From Candidatus Hydrogenedentota bacterium (lineage in GTDB: Bacteria > Hydrogenedentota > Hydrogenedentia > Hydrogenedentales > SLHB01), in contig JAFGTL010000218.1 of assembly GCA_016934125.1 (NCBI GenBank), positions 1 through 5,801 on the forward strand: DNA of 5,801 nucleotides, given 5' to 3'. Shown one piece after another: positions 1 to 5,747 of this stretch (the stretch's first letter is position 1; each line of letters begins with the position of its first letter). A model generated the notes under the pieces. It did no database searches, had not been told where the DNA came from, and saw only the letters and a list, made by a program, of their open reading frames with translations. A program made the translations under genes and the position numbers.

Positions 1-1251
1 CAGGAAGGCCGCCTCGGCCTTGCCCAACGCCGCAGCGATCTGCTCCGCTTCGAGATCGCCGCAGTTCTCATGCACCTTGATGCGGAACAGCGTGCCATCG
101 ACGGCGTCGAAGTTGGGCAACGGATACTCCCGATCCGGATCGCCCGTGTACAGCGGGCAGGCCCACGGATACCCGCTCGTGCCAAACACGGCGCGATTCC
201 TGAACCAATCGTGGCGGGTGAAGGGCGTTGTGTAGTGCCCGGCAAAAGGCAGCCCTTCGGCCTGCAAGGCCTGCACGAACGTGTCGATGTCGACGGATAC
301 CTTGGCCGGATCGAGCCGGAACACGACGAACCAGAACGCGCTCTCGGCCCCGGGCACGCCGGTGTCCACCTCGACGGCCTTGAGCCCCTGGCACCGCTCG
401 GCCACGGCCATGCCCGCCCGGCGGCACCCCTCGACGATGGCCGGCAGCTTGCGCAATTGCACCCGGCCGATGGCCGCGCTGAGTTCGTTGAGGTTGCAGT
501 TGAGCCCGCAGGTGACGTTGCCGGTGCTCCCTTCGACGTTGAACGGTTTGCCGCGATCGGCCGCGCGCCGCGCCTTCCAGTACGTCTCCTCGCTCTTGGT
601 GAATACGACGCCGCCCTGCGCGCCCGTGGCGTGGTGTTTGCCCGACATCGTCGAGAACGCGGCCACATCGCCCATCGTGCCCACGAGGCGGCCCTTGTAC
701 TTGGCGCCGTGGGCTTGGGCGCAGTCTTCGACCACGGGAATGCCCTTCGCCTTGGCGATCTCGAGGATGGGATCCATGTCGGCGGGCAACCCGGAGATAT
801 GGGCGACGACGATGGCGCTCGTCCGATCGGTGATGCGCGCCTCGACTTGCTCCGGGCCCATGTTGTAGCTGCCGGGGGCCACGTCCGCGGGCACGGGAAT
901 GCAATTCATCAACGGCACCGGCATGACGCCGCCCATGTCGGTGACACACGGAACGATTACCTCGGTGAACGGCTCGAGATCGAGGGCGCGCAGCGCCACG
1001 TACACCGCGTTCGTGCCCGAATTCACGGCATCCGCGTAGCCCCCGCCCAGAAACGCGGCGAATTCGCGGCAGTAGGCCTCCTCCTCTTCGCCGTTGTAGC
1101 CGAAGGCGCCGCCCGAGGCAATCGACTTGTCGAACAGGGCGGCGGCCGCCTGCTTTTCCTCTTCTGTGAACAGGTTGCGGGGCGGAAACGGCTCAGTCCG
1201 AACCGGTTTTCCCCCGTTGATCGCCAGTGCGTTGGCAGCGTCTGTACTCAT
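1..1251 (-). CDS. DegT/DnrJ/EryC1-family PLP-dependent aminotransferase (3' end outside window)
   Basis: The reading frame starts at an ATG at 1251 and stays open for 417 codons to the window edge with no stop, so only the extreme C-terminus is missing (family members are about 370-430 residues). It begins MSTDAANALAINGGKPVR, the typical GGKPVR opening of DegT enzymes. Visible fold-type I motifs are SGTNA (residues 78-82, PLP phosphate side), VVEDCAQAHGA (173-183, with D176 expected to bind the pyridine nitrogen), and SGKHHATGAQGG (203-214) with K205 as the predicted Schiff-base lysine. A GAQGG replaces the commoner GEGG after the lysine. It has no signal peptide and should be cytoplasmic. 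Family members aminate keto-sugars, inosose-like cyclitols or related precursors of sugars and antibiotics; the substrate cannot be read from the sequence. A ribosome binding site AAGGGG (1259-1264) lies 7 bases before the ATG. It follows the GH92 gene by 125 bases with its own candidate promoter. The family call is secure, the substrate open. Confidence 0.93.
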   Translation of the reverse strand, partial: MSTDAANALAINGGKPVRTEPFPPRNLFTEEEKQAAAALFDKSIASGGAFGYNGEEEEAYCREFAAFLGGGYADAVNSGTNAVYVALRALDLEPFTEVIVPCVTDMGGVMPVPLMNCIPVPADVAPGSYNMGPEQVEARITDRTSAIVVAHISGLPADMDPILEIAKAKGIPVVEDCAQAHGAKYKGRLVGTMGDVAAFSTMSGKHHATGAQGGVVFTKSEETYWKARRAADRGKPFNVEGSTGNVTCGLNCNLNELSAAIGRVQLRKLPAIVEGCRRAGMAVAERCQGLKAVEVDTGVPGAESAFWFVVFRLDPAKVSVDIDTFVQALQAEGLPFAGHYTTPFTRHDWFRNRAVFGTSGYPWACPLYTGDPDREYPLPNFDAVDGTLFRIKVHENCGDLEAEQIAAALGKAEAAFL

Positions 1252-1286
1252 CGTGACACCCCTTCGTTGTCCGGTTCCCTATTCAT
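1248..1286 (-). other. possible 12-codon leader ORF overlapping the aminotransferase start
   Basis: An ATG at 1286-1284 opens a short frame, MNREPDNEGVSR, whose TGA stop (1250-1248) overlaps the aminotransferase ATG (1251-1249) as ATGA. It lies downstream of the candidate promoter, so it would be in the leader. The purine run before its ATG is GC-rich and a poor ribosome binding site. An ORF this short can easily arise by chance, and its translation is unproven. Confidence 0.22.
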
Positions 1287-1314
1287 GGCCCCCGCCGGGG
1301 ACGTGAAAACGCAC

Positions 1315-1343
1315 ATGATACGCCGCCTGTTTCGCGATGTACA
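1315..1343 (-). promoter_or_regulatory. candidate sigma70-type promoter for the aminotransferase gene
   Basis: On the minus strand TGTACA (1343-1338, 4 of 6 to TTGACA) is followed by a 17-base spacer and TATCAT (1320-1315, 5 of 6 to TATAAT). A start near position 1307 would give a leader of about 55 bases. It lies in the 125-base gap between the GH92 stop and the aminotransferase ATG and is the best such pair seen there. TGTACA is itself a palindrome. The call rests on consensus match only. Confidence 0.42.
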
Positions 1344-1361
1344 GGGCCTGCGCCCGCCCGC

Positions 1362-1377
1362 GCGGGGAACGCCCCGC
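1362..1377 (-). terminator. short GC hairpin at the GH92 stop codon, possible weak terminator
   Basis: GCGGGG (1362-1367) and CCCCGC (1372-1377) form a perfect 6-bp stem with a 4-base loop; the last base of the GH92 TAG stop is part of the stem. No T-run follows on the minus strand (the next bases are GC-rich), so it is not a canonical intrinsic terminator. It could slow RNA decay or partly attenuate read-through into the aminotransferase gene, or it could be an accident of high G+C. Confidence 0.25.
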
Positions 1378-3551
1378 TACCAGGGCGACGCCGCCGAGGC
1401 CCCCCACGCCGGGTTCGGTTCAGGGCCGAGTTCGAGTTCGAGAACACCCCCGTTCACGATATCGGCGTGCTGGAGCCAGGGGCAATCCCAGTCGGCGCCA
1501 TTCAGCCGGGCGGACTGGACATACCAGTTCCGATCGGCCCAGTTCTGCGCGGTAATCCGGAAATCCCGGCCCGATTCGTGGCGGATCGTCACCTCCTCGA
1601 ATAACGGCGCGCCCAGGGCGTACAGCGGCCGGCCCGGACACAGTGGGAACAGGCCCATGCTCGAGAACACGTACCACGCCGCCATGCACCCGTCGTCGTC
1701 GTCCATCTCGGGGATCATGCCGATGGGCGTGTTCTCGTAAATCCGGCCGCGGAACGGCTCGGGCAGGAACCCGTGGGTGCCGTAATGCTGCACCATGGGC
1801 TCGGTGAGCACCATGCGCACCCATTTCTGGCTCAGCCAGGGCGCACCGGCCGCCGCAAACAGCCACGGGGCATGCACGCCCGGCTCGTTGCCGTGATTGT
1901 GTAGATCGTGCTCGAAGAAGTACTGCAACTCCTCGACGTAACTGTCCCGCCCCCCCAGCAACTCCACCATCTCGCCGACGGCGTGCACCACGGGCCACCG
2001 CCAGTGCCACATCGAGCCCTCGTACACGTATTTCTCCTCGACCACCGTCGGATCGTCGGGGAAATCGAGCCAGGCGCCCTGTTCATCCCGGGCCCGGAAG
2101 AACCGGATCGAGTCATCCCACGTGTTCCGGAACAGGCCGGCGCGTTTTCGGAAGAACGCGGCGTCTTCCTTGTATCCGAGGGCGTGGGCCATCTCGGCCG
2201 CGGCCCAGTTGTCGTAGGCGTACTCGCAGGTGAGGTCGGGCCGGCGCGGCACATAGCCGAGGCGCTCGAGTTCCTCGGGGTACTCGCTGCAGGCGATGTC
2301 GCGCATGAGGCCGTACGTTGCCACCGAATCGTGGAGGGGGATGCCCTTCTGGAACGCGTCCAGCAGGATCGTGTTGGCGAGCTCATAGCGCACATTGGGC
2401 ACCGGGCAGAATCCGTGGCTGTCGAACTGGTGTTCGATGGGCAACCGATCGCGCCGCTCCAGCATCGCTACGGTGAGCGAGTGCATCATGTCGCGCGTCC
2501 GGCCCGGCTCGAGCAGCGCCACCAGCGGGAACTTCGTGCGGTACGTGTCCCAGATCGACCACCCGTTGTAGTGGGTGTATCCCTGTGCCTTGCGCACCTC
2601 GCCGTCGTCGCCCATGTAACGCCCGTCTTCGGTGATGTCGAAGGGCGACAGACAGGCGCGATACAGGTGCGTGTAGAGGAGATCGCGGGACTCGCCGTCG
2701 CCGGACACGTCGATCCGGTTGAGCACCCGGCCCCAGGCCCGGCTGCAGCGCTCCCGGGCCGCATCGAAGTCCCAATCGGGCACCTCGGCCTCGATGTTAC
2801 GCCGGGCCTGCTCGACGCTGATGCTGGACAGGCCGACTTTGACAAGCACGGGGCCGGCCTGGGTTGCCGGGAACCGGATCAGGGCCGCCAGGCGCCTGTC
2901 CAGGCCGGTTGCGCCGAGGGGCACGCCGCGCACCTCGCCGAGGTTGTACTGGATCGACTCGAAGGGGAACTCGAACCGGATCGAGAAGAACATGCGATAC
3001 CAGCCGTGGGGGGGCATCTGCTGCGACGTGAACTCGCCCACCAGTTCGCGGTGGTCGAGGGCGATGCAGTGGGCATCGCGGATGGGCGTGAATCCGCGGC
3101 CGAAATCCACGAGCACGTGGGGGCGGCCTTCGCGCGGGAAGGTGTAGCGGTGCACGCCGACGCGATCGGACGCGGTGAGTTCGGCCCGGATGCCCGGCTC
3201 GCCGACCACGACGTGATAGTAGCCGGGCGACGCCTGTTCGGAGGCCTTGTCAAAGGGTAGGTTGTACTCCTCGGGGGTGAATGCCGAGTCCTGCAGCGTC
3301 GGGAGCAGCAGCAGGTTCCCGCCCACGCCGTGGTTGCCGACACCGCTGAACCGGAGGTGTGAGAAGCCGAGCAGGCGGCGGTCTTCGTAATCGTAGCCGG
3401 CGTGGGCCGAGCCCGTCACGGCGCCGGGAAAGGTGTCGGGCGCGAGTTTCACGACGCCAAACGGCATTTCGGCCCCGGGATACACCTGCCCGTGGTCGCC
3501 GGAGGTCGCGTTAAACAGGTTGACGCATTCGAGGGGGGATCGTGATGACAT
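1377..3551 (-). CDS. GH92-family glycoside hydrolase (alpha-mannosidase-like), predicted cytoplasmic
   Basis: This 724-residue protein matches the length and layout of family GH92, calcium-dependent, inverting exo-alpha-mannosidases. The N-terminal beta-sandwich opens with VNLFNATSGDHGQVYPGAEM (10-29), corresponding to the family's VNPFIGTGG..G.T.PGA. The (alpha/alpha)6 catalytic domain shows YNGWSIWDTYR (328-338), YEGSMWHWRW (510-519), HGNEPGVHAPWLF (553-565) and DDDDGCMAAWYVFSSMG (617-633). By memory of the Bacteroides BT3990 work, the general acid should be E511 and the catalytic base pair should be Asp residues at 617-620; this mapping is by motif spacing, not alignment. No N-terminal hydrophobic segment follows MSSRSPLE, so unlike many characterised GH92 enzymes it is probably not secreted and would act on imported oligosaccharides or glycosides. 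The start is set by AAGGAA 9 bases upstream and by homology beginning about residue 10. It lies 17 bases after the M19 gene, so it is probably co-transcribed. Family is near certain; linkage specificity is unknown. Confidence 0.95.
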   Translation of the reverse strand: MSSRSPLECVNLFNATSGDHGQVYPGAEMPFGVVKLAPDTFPGAVTGSAHAGYDYEDRRLLGFSHLRFSGVGNHGVGGNLLLLPTLQDSAFTPEEYNLPFDKASEQASPGYYHVVVGEPGIRAELTASDRVGVHRYTFPREGRPHVLVDFGRGFTPIRDAHCIALDHRELVGEFTSQQMPPHGWYRMFFSIRFEFPFESIQYNLGEVRGVPLGATGLDRRLAALIRFPATQAGPVLVKVGLSSISVEQARRNIEAEVPDWDFDAARERCSRAWGRVLNRIDVSGDGESRDLLYTHLYRACLSPFDITEDGRYMGDDGEVRKAQGYTHYNGWSIWDTYRTKFPLVALLEPGRTRDMMHSLTVAMLERRDRLPIEHQFDSHGFCPVPNVRYELANTILLDAFQKGIPLHDSVATYGLMRDIACSEYPEELERLGYVPRRPDLTCEYAYDNWAAAEMAHALGYKEDAAFFRKRAGLFRNTWDDSIRFFRARDEQGAWLDFPDDPTVVEEKYVYEGSMWHWRWPVVHAVGEMVELLGGRDSYVEELQYFFEHDLHNHGNEPGVHAPWLFAAAGAPWLSQKWVRMVLTEPMVQHYGTHGFLPEPFRGRIYENTPIGMIPEMDDDDGCMAAWYVFSSMGLFPLCPGRPLYALGAPLFEEVTIRHESGRDFRITAQNWADRNWYVQSARLNGADWDCPWLQHADIVNGGVLELELGPEPNPAWGASAASPW

Positions 3552-3560
3552 GACAGCCGG

Positions 3561-3566
3561 TTCCTT
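3561..3566 (-). promoter_or_regulatory. ribosome binding site of the GH92 gene
   Basis: AAGGAA (3566-3561) stands 9 bases before the ATG at 3551, in the 17-base gap after the M19 stop. It decides the start: the same frame stays open for about 600 bases further upstream, but that stretch is the M19 gene read in another frame. Confidence 0.7.
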
Positions 3567-3568
3567 CT

Positions 3569-4558
3569 CTACCAGACGAGGTTGAAGAGGCGGACGAGGT
3601 TGCCGCCCATGATTTTCGCGGCCTCCTCGGCCGAATAGCCCCGGCGGAGCAGTTCCGCCGTGATGTTGGGATACTCCTCGGGGGCGGCAATGCCCTCGGG
3701 ATACACGACGGGCCACTCGAGGGCAATGGCGCGCCAGTCGCGGCTCCGCCCCGCACGCAATCGTTGGAGTTCCTCTTTGGAGCGGTTCAGGAAGAAATCG
3801 CTCGCGATGGACACGTGGTCGATCCCGGCGACGCCGACGGCGTAGTCGATGGTGTCTACATAGTCCGCCAACGTCGATCCCATGCCGTTTTTCAGGAAGA
3901 ACGGCCAGAACGTGCAGCCGAACACGCCGCCCTTGTCGGCGAGTAACCGGATCAGATCGTCCGGCTTGTTGCGCGGATAGTCGAACAGGGCGCGCGGGCT
4001 CGAATGGGTGATGGCCACGGGCTTCTCGGACAGTTCGATGGCGTCCCGGGTGGACACGTCCCCCACGTGCGACAAGTCGATGAGGACGCCCTCGTCGTTC
4101 ATCCGTTTGACCACATTCACACCGAACCGCGTCAACCCCGCATCGACGCGCTCGAAGCACCCATCGCCCACCAGGCTGCGTTCGTTGTACGTCAACTGCA
4201 TGACGCGCACGCCCGCGTCCCGCAGCGCAGACAGCAGATCGAGTTCCTCCTCGATGGCCGCCGTGTTCTGGAGGCCGAACAGAATCCCGAGCTTGCCCTG
4301 GGCCTTGGCCGCGGCGATGTCGTCCACGCTACGCACCTGGATCGCGAGGTCACCGTTCGTCTCGATGAAGTGTTCCCAGCGGCGGATCAGGGCGACGGTG
4401 CGCGCAAATCCCTCGACGATGGCGACGGTGGCATTCACGGCCGTGACGCCGCCCGCGCGCAGCCGTTCGAGCAGCGTGCGATCGTAGACGGATGGGTTCG
4501 TGCCGTCGATCACCGTCGCGGCGGCATGCGCTTCCACCGGATCGACAGATGCCGTCAT
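3569..4558 (-). CDS. peptidase M19 (membrane dipeptidase) homologue with altered metal site
   Basis: This 329-residue protein has the M19 amidohydrolase fold throughout: AATVIDGTNPS (13-23), GILFGLQNT (91-99), LIDLSHVGDVS (159-169), VAITHSSPRALFDYPRNKPDD (181-201), HVSIASDF (248-255) and the C-terminal YPNITAELLRRGYSAEEAAKIMGGN. Of the canonical zinc ligands, the two His remain (H164, H185), but the His-x-Asp pair of DGHND is T20-N-P22 and the bridging Glu of GxEG is Q97. The substrate-carboxylate Arg (R196) and the late Asp (D254) are kept. From memory, this GLQN/DGxN variant is a recognisable subgroup that includes the dipeptidase-like protein next to the Pseudomonas dgcAB dimethylglycine genes, whose reaction is not settled as far as I know. 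There is no signal or lipid-anchor sequence, so 'membrane' is only the family name. It sits ATGA-coupled behind the racemase and 17 bases before GH92. M19 membership is firm; dipeptidase activity is doubtful. Confidence 0.92.
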   Translation of the reverse strand: MTASVDPVEAHAAATVIDGTNPSVYDRTLLERLRAGGVTAVNATVAIVEGFARTVALIRRWEHFIETNGDLAIQVRSVDDIAAAKAQGKLGILFGLQNTAAIEEELDLLSALRDAGVRVMQLTYNERSLVGDGCFERVDAGLTRFGVNVVKRMNDEGVLIDLSHVGDVSTRDAIELSEKPVAITHSSPRALFDYPRNKPDDLIRLLADKGGVFGCTFWPFFLKNGMGSTLADYVDTIDYAVGVAGIDHVSIASDFFLNRSKEELQRLRAGRSRDWRAIALEWPVVYPEGIAAPEEYPNITAELLRRGYSAEEAAKIMGGNLVRLFNLVW

Positions 4559-4569
4559 GAAGGATCCTC
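4555..4569 (-). promoter_or_regulatory. ATGA stop-start overlap and ribosome binding site of the M19 gene
   Basis: The racemase stop TGA (4557-4555) and the M19 start ATG (4558-4556) overlap as ATGA. GAGGA (4569-4565), inside the end of the racemase gene, stands 6 bases before the ATG. This arrangement is typical of translational coupling and fixes the M19 start. Confidence 0.85.
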
Positions 4570-5250
4570 TCTCGCAGTCCGCACAATCAGTTCGGCCAGG
4601 ACGGACAACGCGTCCACGGCGGGCACGGCCAAGTCGCCGTCCCGAACCACTACCGAGATATCCGTACACCCGACGAGAATCACACCGGCACCCGCGGAGA
4701 TCAGCCGGGCTGCCACGGCCAGCATGTCGCGCCGGGCCGCTTTGAGCCCGTGCCGCGACTTGATCGCCTCGATCCCGGCCATCACGCGATCCTGATCGGC
4801 CTCGTCGGGCACGTGCAGCGCCAGCCCCGCGTCCGCCAACAGCCCCTGATAGAGGCCCGTGCGCACCGTGCCGGTAGTGGCCAAGAGGCCCACTGCGGCG
4901 CCGGGCTGCACCACAGCGCACTGCGAAACAGACGCCTTGAGCATGTGGAGCACCGGCACGGGCGTCGCGGCCTGGATCGCGTCGTAGTAATAGTGGGCCG
5001 TGTTGCACGGAATGGCGATGAAGTCGGCCCCGGCCCGTGCGAGCACCGCCACCGACGCCGTCAATGCGGGCAGCGCATCTTCTCCGCCGCCCAACAACGC
5101 GGCCGTTCTGTCGGGAATCCGCGGGTTGTGGTTGATGAGCAGCGGCAGGTGATCCTGCTCACGCTTGGCCTCGGTGGCGTCGAGAATGCGGCGGATCATC
5201 TCACCGGTGACGTCGACGCCCATACCCCCGAGTATTCCGCACGTCTTCAC
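4555..5250 (-). CDS. aspartate/glutamate racemase family protein
   Basis: This 231-residue protein has the usual length of the cofactor-independent Asp/Glu racemase family (RacD/YgeA type). It begins KTCGILGGMG (2-11), the conserved nucleotide-free start of the first alpha/beta lobe, and carries both catalytic-type cysteines: C82 in AIPCNTAHYYYD and C195 in LVGCTDIS, where the commoner motif is GCTE. Having both cysteines suggests true two-base racemisation rather than one of the single-cysteine variants. The product is soluble and cytoplasmic. Translation must start at GTG (5250): an in-frame TGA stands seven codons upstream with no other start between, and the conserved N-terminus begins immediately. 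GAGGAG (5267-5262) lies 11 bases upstream, a rather long spacing. It is first in the operon with the M19 and GH92 genes. Substrate may be Asp, Glu or another amino acid; hydantoin-type relatives exist but have different N-termini. Confidence 0.93.
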   Translation of the reverse strand: MKTCGILGGMGVDVTGEMIRRILDATEAKREQDHLPLLINHNPRIPDRTAALLGGGEDALPALTASVAVLARAGADFIAIPCNTAHYYYDAIQAATPVPVLHMLKASVSQCAVVQPGAAVGLLATTGTVRTGLYQGLLADAGLALHVPDEADQDRVMAGIEAIKSRHGLKAARRDMLAVAARLISAGAGVILVGCTDISVVVRDGDLAVPAVDALSVLAELIVRTAREDPS

Positions 5251-5261
5251 TGCAGCCGCCG

Positions 5262-5267
5262 CTCCTC
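5262..5267 (-). promoter_or_regulatory. ribosome binding site for the GTG-started racemase gene
   Basis: GAGGAG (5267-5262) precedes the GTG at 5250 by 11 bases. The spacing is at the long end and the start is GTG, so initiation may be modest. Confidence 0.6.
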
Positions 5268-5290
5268 TTCAACGCCTCAATCAAGGACGC

Positions 5291-5321
5291 AGCATAGCAG
5301 AGGCTGGCGCGCCCCTGCCAG
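5291..5321 (-). promoter_or_regulatory. candidate extended -10 promoter of the racemase-M19-GH92 operon, with overlapping inverted repeat
   Basis: On the minus strand TGC-TATGCT (5299-5291) fits an extended -10 element (TGnTATAAT, hexamer 4 of 6). CTGGCA (5321-5316) could be a -35 at 19 bases, a poor spacing. A start near 5284 would give a leader of about 33 bases. The arms CTGGC (5304-5308) and GCCAG (5317-5321) and the 8-base palindrome GGCGCGCC (5306-5313) lie over the spacer and could be an operator. All of this is weak consensus evidence, but the gap lies between the terminator-like hairpin and the first operon gene, where a promoter is needed. Confidence 0.35.
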
Positions 5322-5364
5322 GATGCACGCGGCGGGAAGGACACAAGACAAGGGAAACGGGACT

Positions 5365-5388
5365 GCCGGGCAATGGGCATTGCCCGGC
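5365..5388 (-). terminator. terminator-like hairpin after the small GspF-N protein gene
   Basis: GCCGGGCAAT (5365-5374) and ATTGCCCGGC (5379-5388) form a perfect 10-bp stem with a 4-base loop, 34 bases after the stop of the 64-residue gene. On the minus strand it is followed by a pyrimidine-rich, T-containing stretch rather than a clean T-run. Its position between two transcription units supports a terminator role. It is the strongest inverted repeat seen in the window. Confidence 0.6.
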
Positions 5389-5422
5389 GCCGCCTGAGCC
5401 GACACGGTGCGGTGCGGCGGCG

Positions 5423-5617
5423 TCAGCGAACGTCCGCCTCGAACCACTTCAGCAATGCCATCAACCCACGCGCTTTCTTCAGCATCGTTGCCTTCAGGCC
5501 GAGTTCGCGCAGCTTCTCCTTGGCCTCATGGCGCGATCTCGCCACCACCACCCCGCCGACAAACGACTTCTCCTCGTCGCCTTCCGCCCGGATAGCGTGA
5601 TATTCGAACGTTGCCAT
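5423..5617 (-). CDS. small protein like the N-terminal domain of GspF/PilC (type II secretion F)
   Basis: This 64-residue protein begins MATFEYHAIRAEG and continues with GGVVVARSRHEAKEKLRELGL (residues 22-42), matching the pattern at the start of GspF/PilC inner-membrane proteins: TFEY.A....G....G.i.A.s..eA...Lr..Gl. In full GspF (about 400 residues) this segment leads into cytoplasmic helical domains and membrane helices; here it stops after a short amphipathic tail (LMALLKWFEADVR), with no membrane segment. The start is clear: GGAGGT stands 6 bases before the ATG, preceded by a good promoter. The same frame is open to 5710, but the added residues are GC-noise and cross the promoter. The gene has its own promoter and terminator, so it looks like an intact stand-alone unit, not a GspF fragment. 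It might act as a small cytoplasmic adaptor for pilus or secretion machinery; that is inference. Confidence 0.8.
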   Translation of the reverse strand: MATFEYHAIRAEGDEEKSFVGGVVVARSRHEAKEKLRELGLKATMLKKARGLMALLKWFEADVR

Positions 5618-5623
5618 CTGCCT

Positions 5624-5629
5624 ACCTCC
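5624..5629 (-). promoter_or_regulatory. strong ribosome binding site of the small GspF-N protein gene
   Basis: GGAGGT (5629-5624) lies 6 bases before the ATG at 5617. It rules out the longer start at 5710 and indicates efficient translation of the 64-residue product. Confidence 0.82.
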
Positions 5630-5647
5630 GAGCCCGTTACCGCGCCC

Positions 5648-5676
5648 ATTGTAGCACCTCCCGCATCCCTTGCCAA
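5648..5676 (-). promoter_or_regulatory. sigma70-type promoter of the small GspF-N protein gene
   Basis: TTGGCA (5676-5671, 5 of 6 to TTGACA), a 17-base spacer, and TACAAT (5653-5648, 5 of 6 to TATAAT) form the best promoter in the window. The predicted start near 5641 gives a leader of about 23 bases containing the ribosome binding site. It marks this gene as separately transcribed. Confidence 0.68.
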
Positions 5677-5696
5677 ACGCGAAAAGCAGGTGGCCA

Positions 5697-5727
5697 GCCC
5701 AGCCCGGCACTTCGGCCGGGCACGGGC
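5697..5727. terminator. GC-rich stem-loop between the edge feature and the small-protein promoter
   Basis: GCCCGGC (5702-5708) pairs with GCCGGGC (5715-5721) around a 6-base loop; GCCC (5697-5700) and GGGC (5724-5727) extend it across a small internal loop. It lies 21 bases beyond the minus-strand stop at 5748 and upstream of the promoter at 5676, so it could end a minus-strand transcript entering from the right. No T-run directly follows on either strand, so termination is only suggested. Confidence 0.4.
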
Positions 5728-5747
5728 CTGCGTCATAAAAGTGGGTT

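Noticed and set aside
70..1740. A 556-codon open frame on the plus strand
   Set aside because: It lies wholly opposite the aminotransferase gene and the end of the GH92 gene, has no ribosome binding site, and has low-complexity Arg/Gly/Ala/His-rich composition typical of antisense frames in G+C-rich DNA.
1908..3260. A 450-codon open frame on the plus strand
   Set aside because: It is the antisense shadow of the GH92 gene, whose conserved motifs establish the minus strand as coding. The product resembles no family I know.
3552..4160. Extension of the GH92 frame upstream to 4160
   Set aside because: The added 203 codons are the M19 gene read in another frame, Arg-rich and without a family match. 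The ATG at 3551 has a ribosome binding site and the GH92 homology begins right after it.
4004..4795. A 263-codon plus-strand frame across the M19/racemase junction
   Set aside because: It runs antisense to two well-supported genes and crosses their ATGA junction, with no ribosome binding site or recognisable domain.
5618..5710. Longer start (5710) for the small GspF-N protein
   Set aside because: The extra 31 residues are Gly/Cys/Arg-rich noise and span the promoter and the strong ribosome binding site. The GspF pattern begins exactly at the ATG at 5617.
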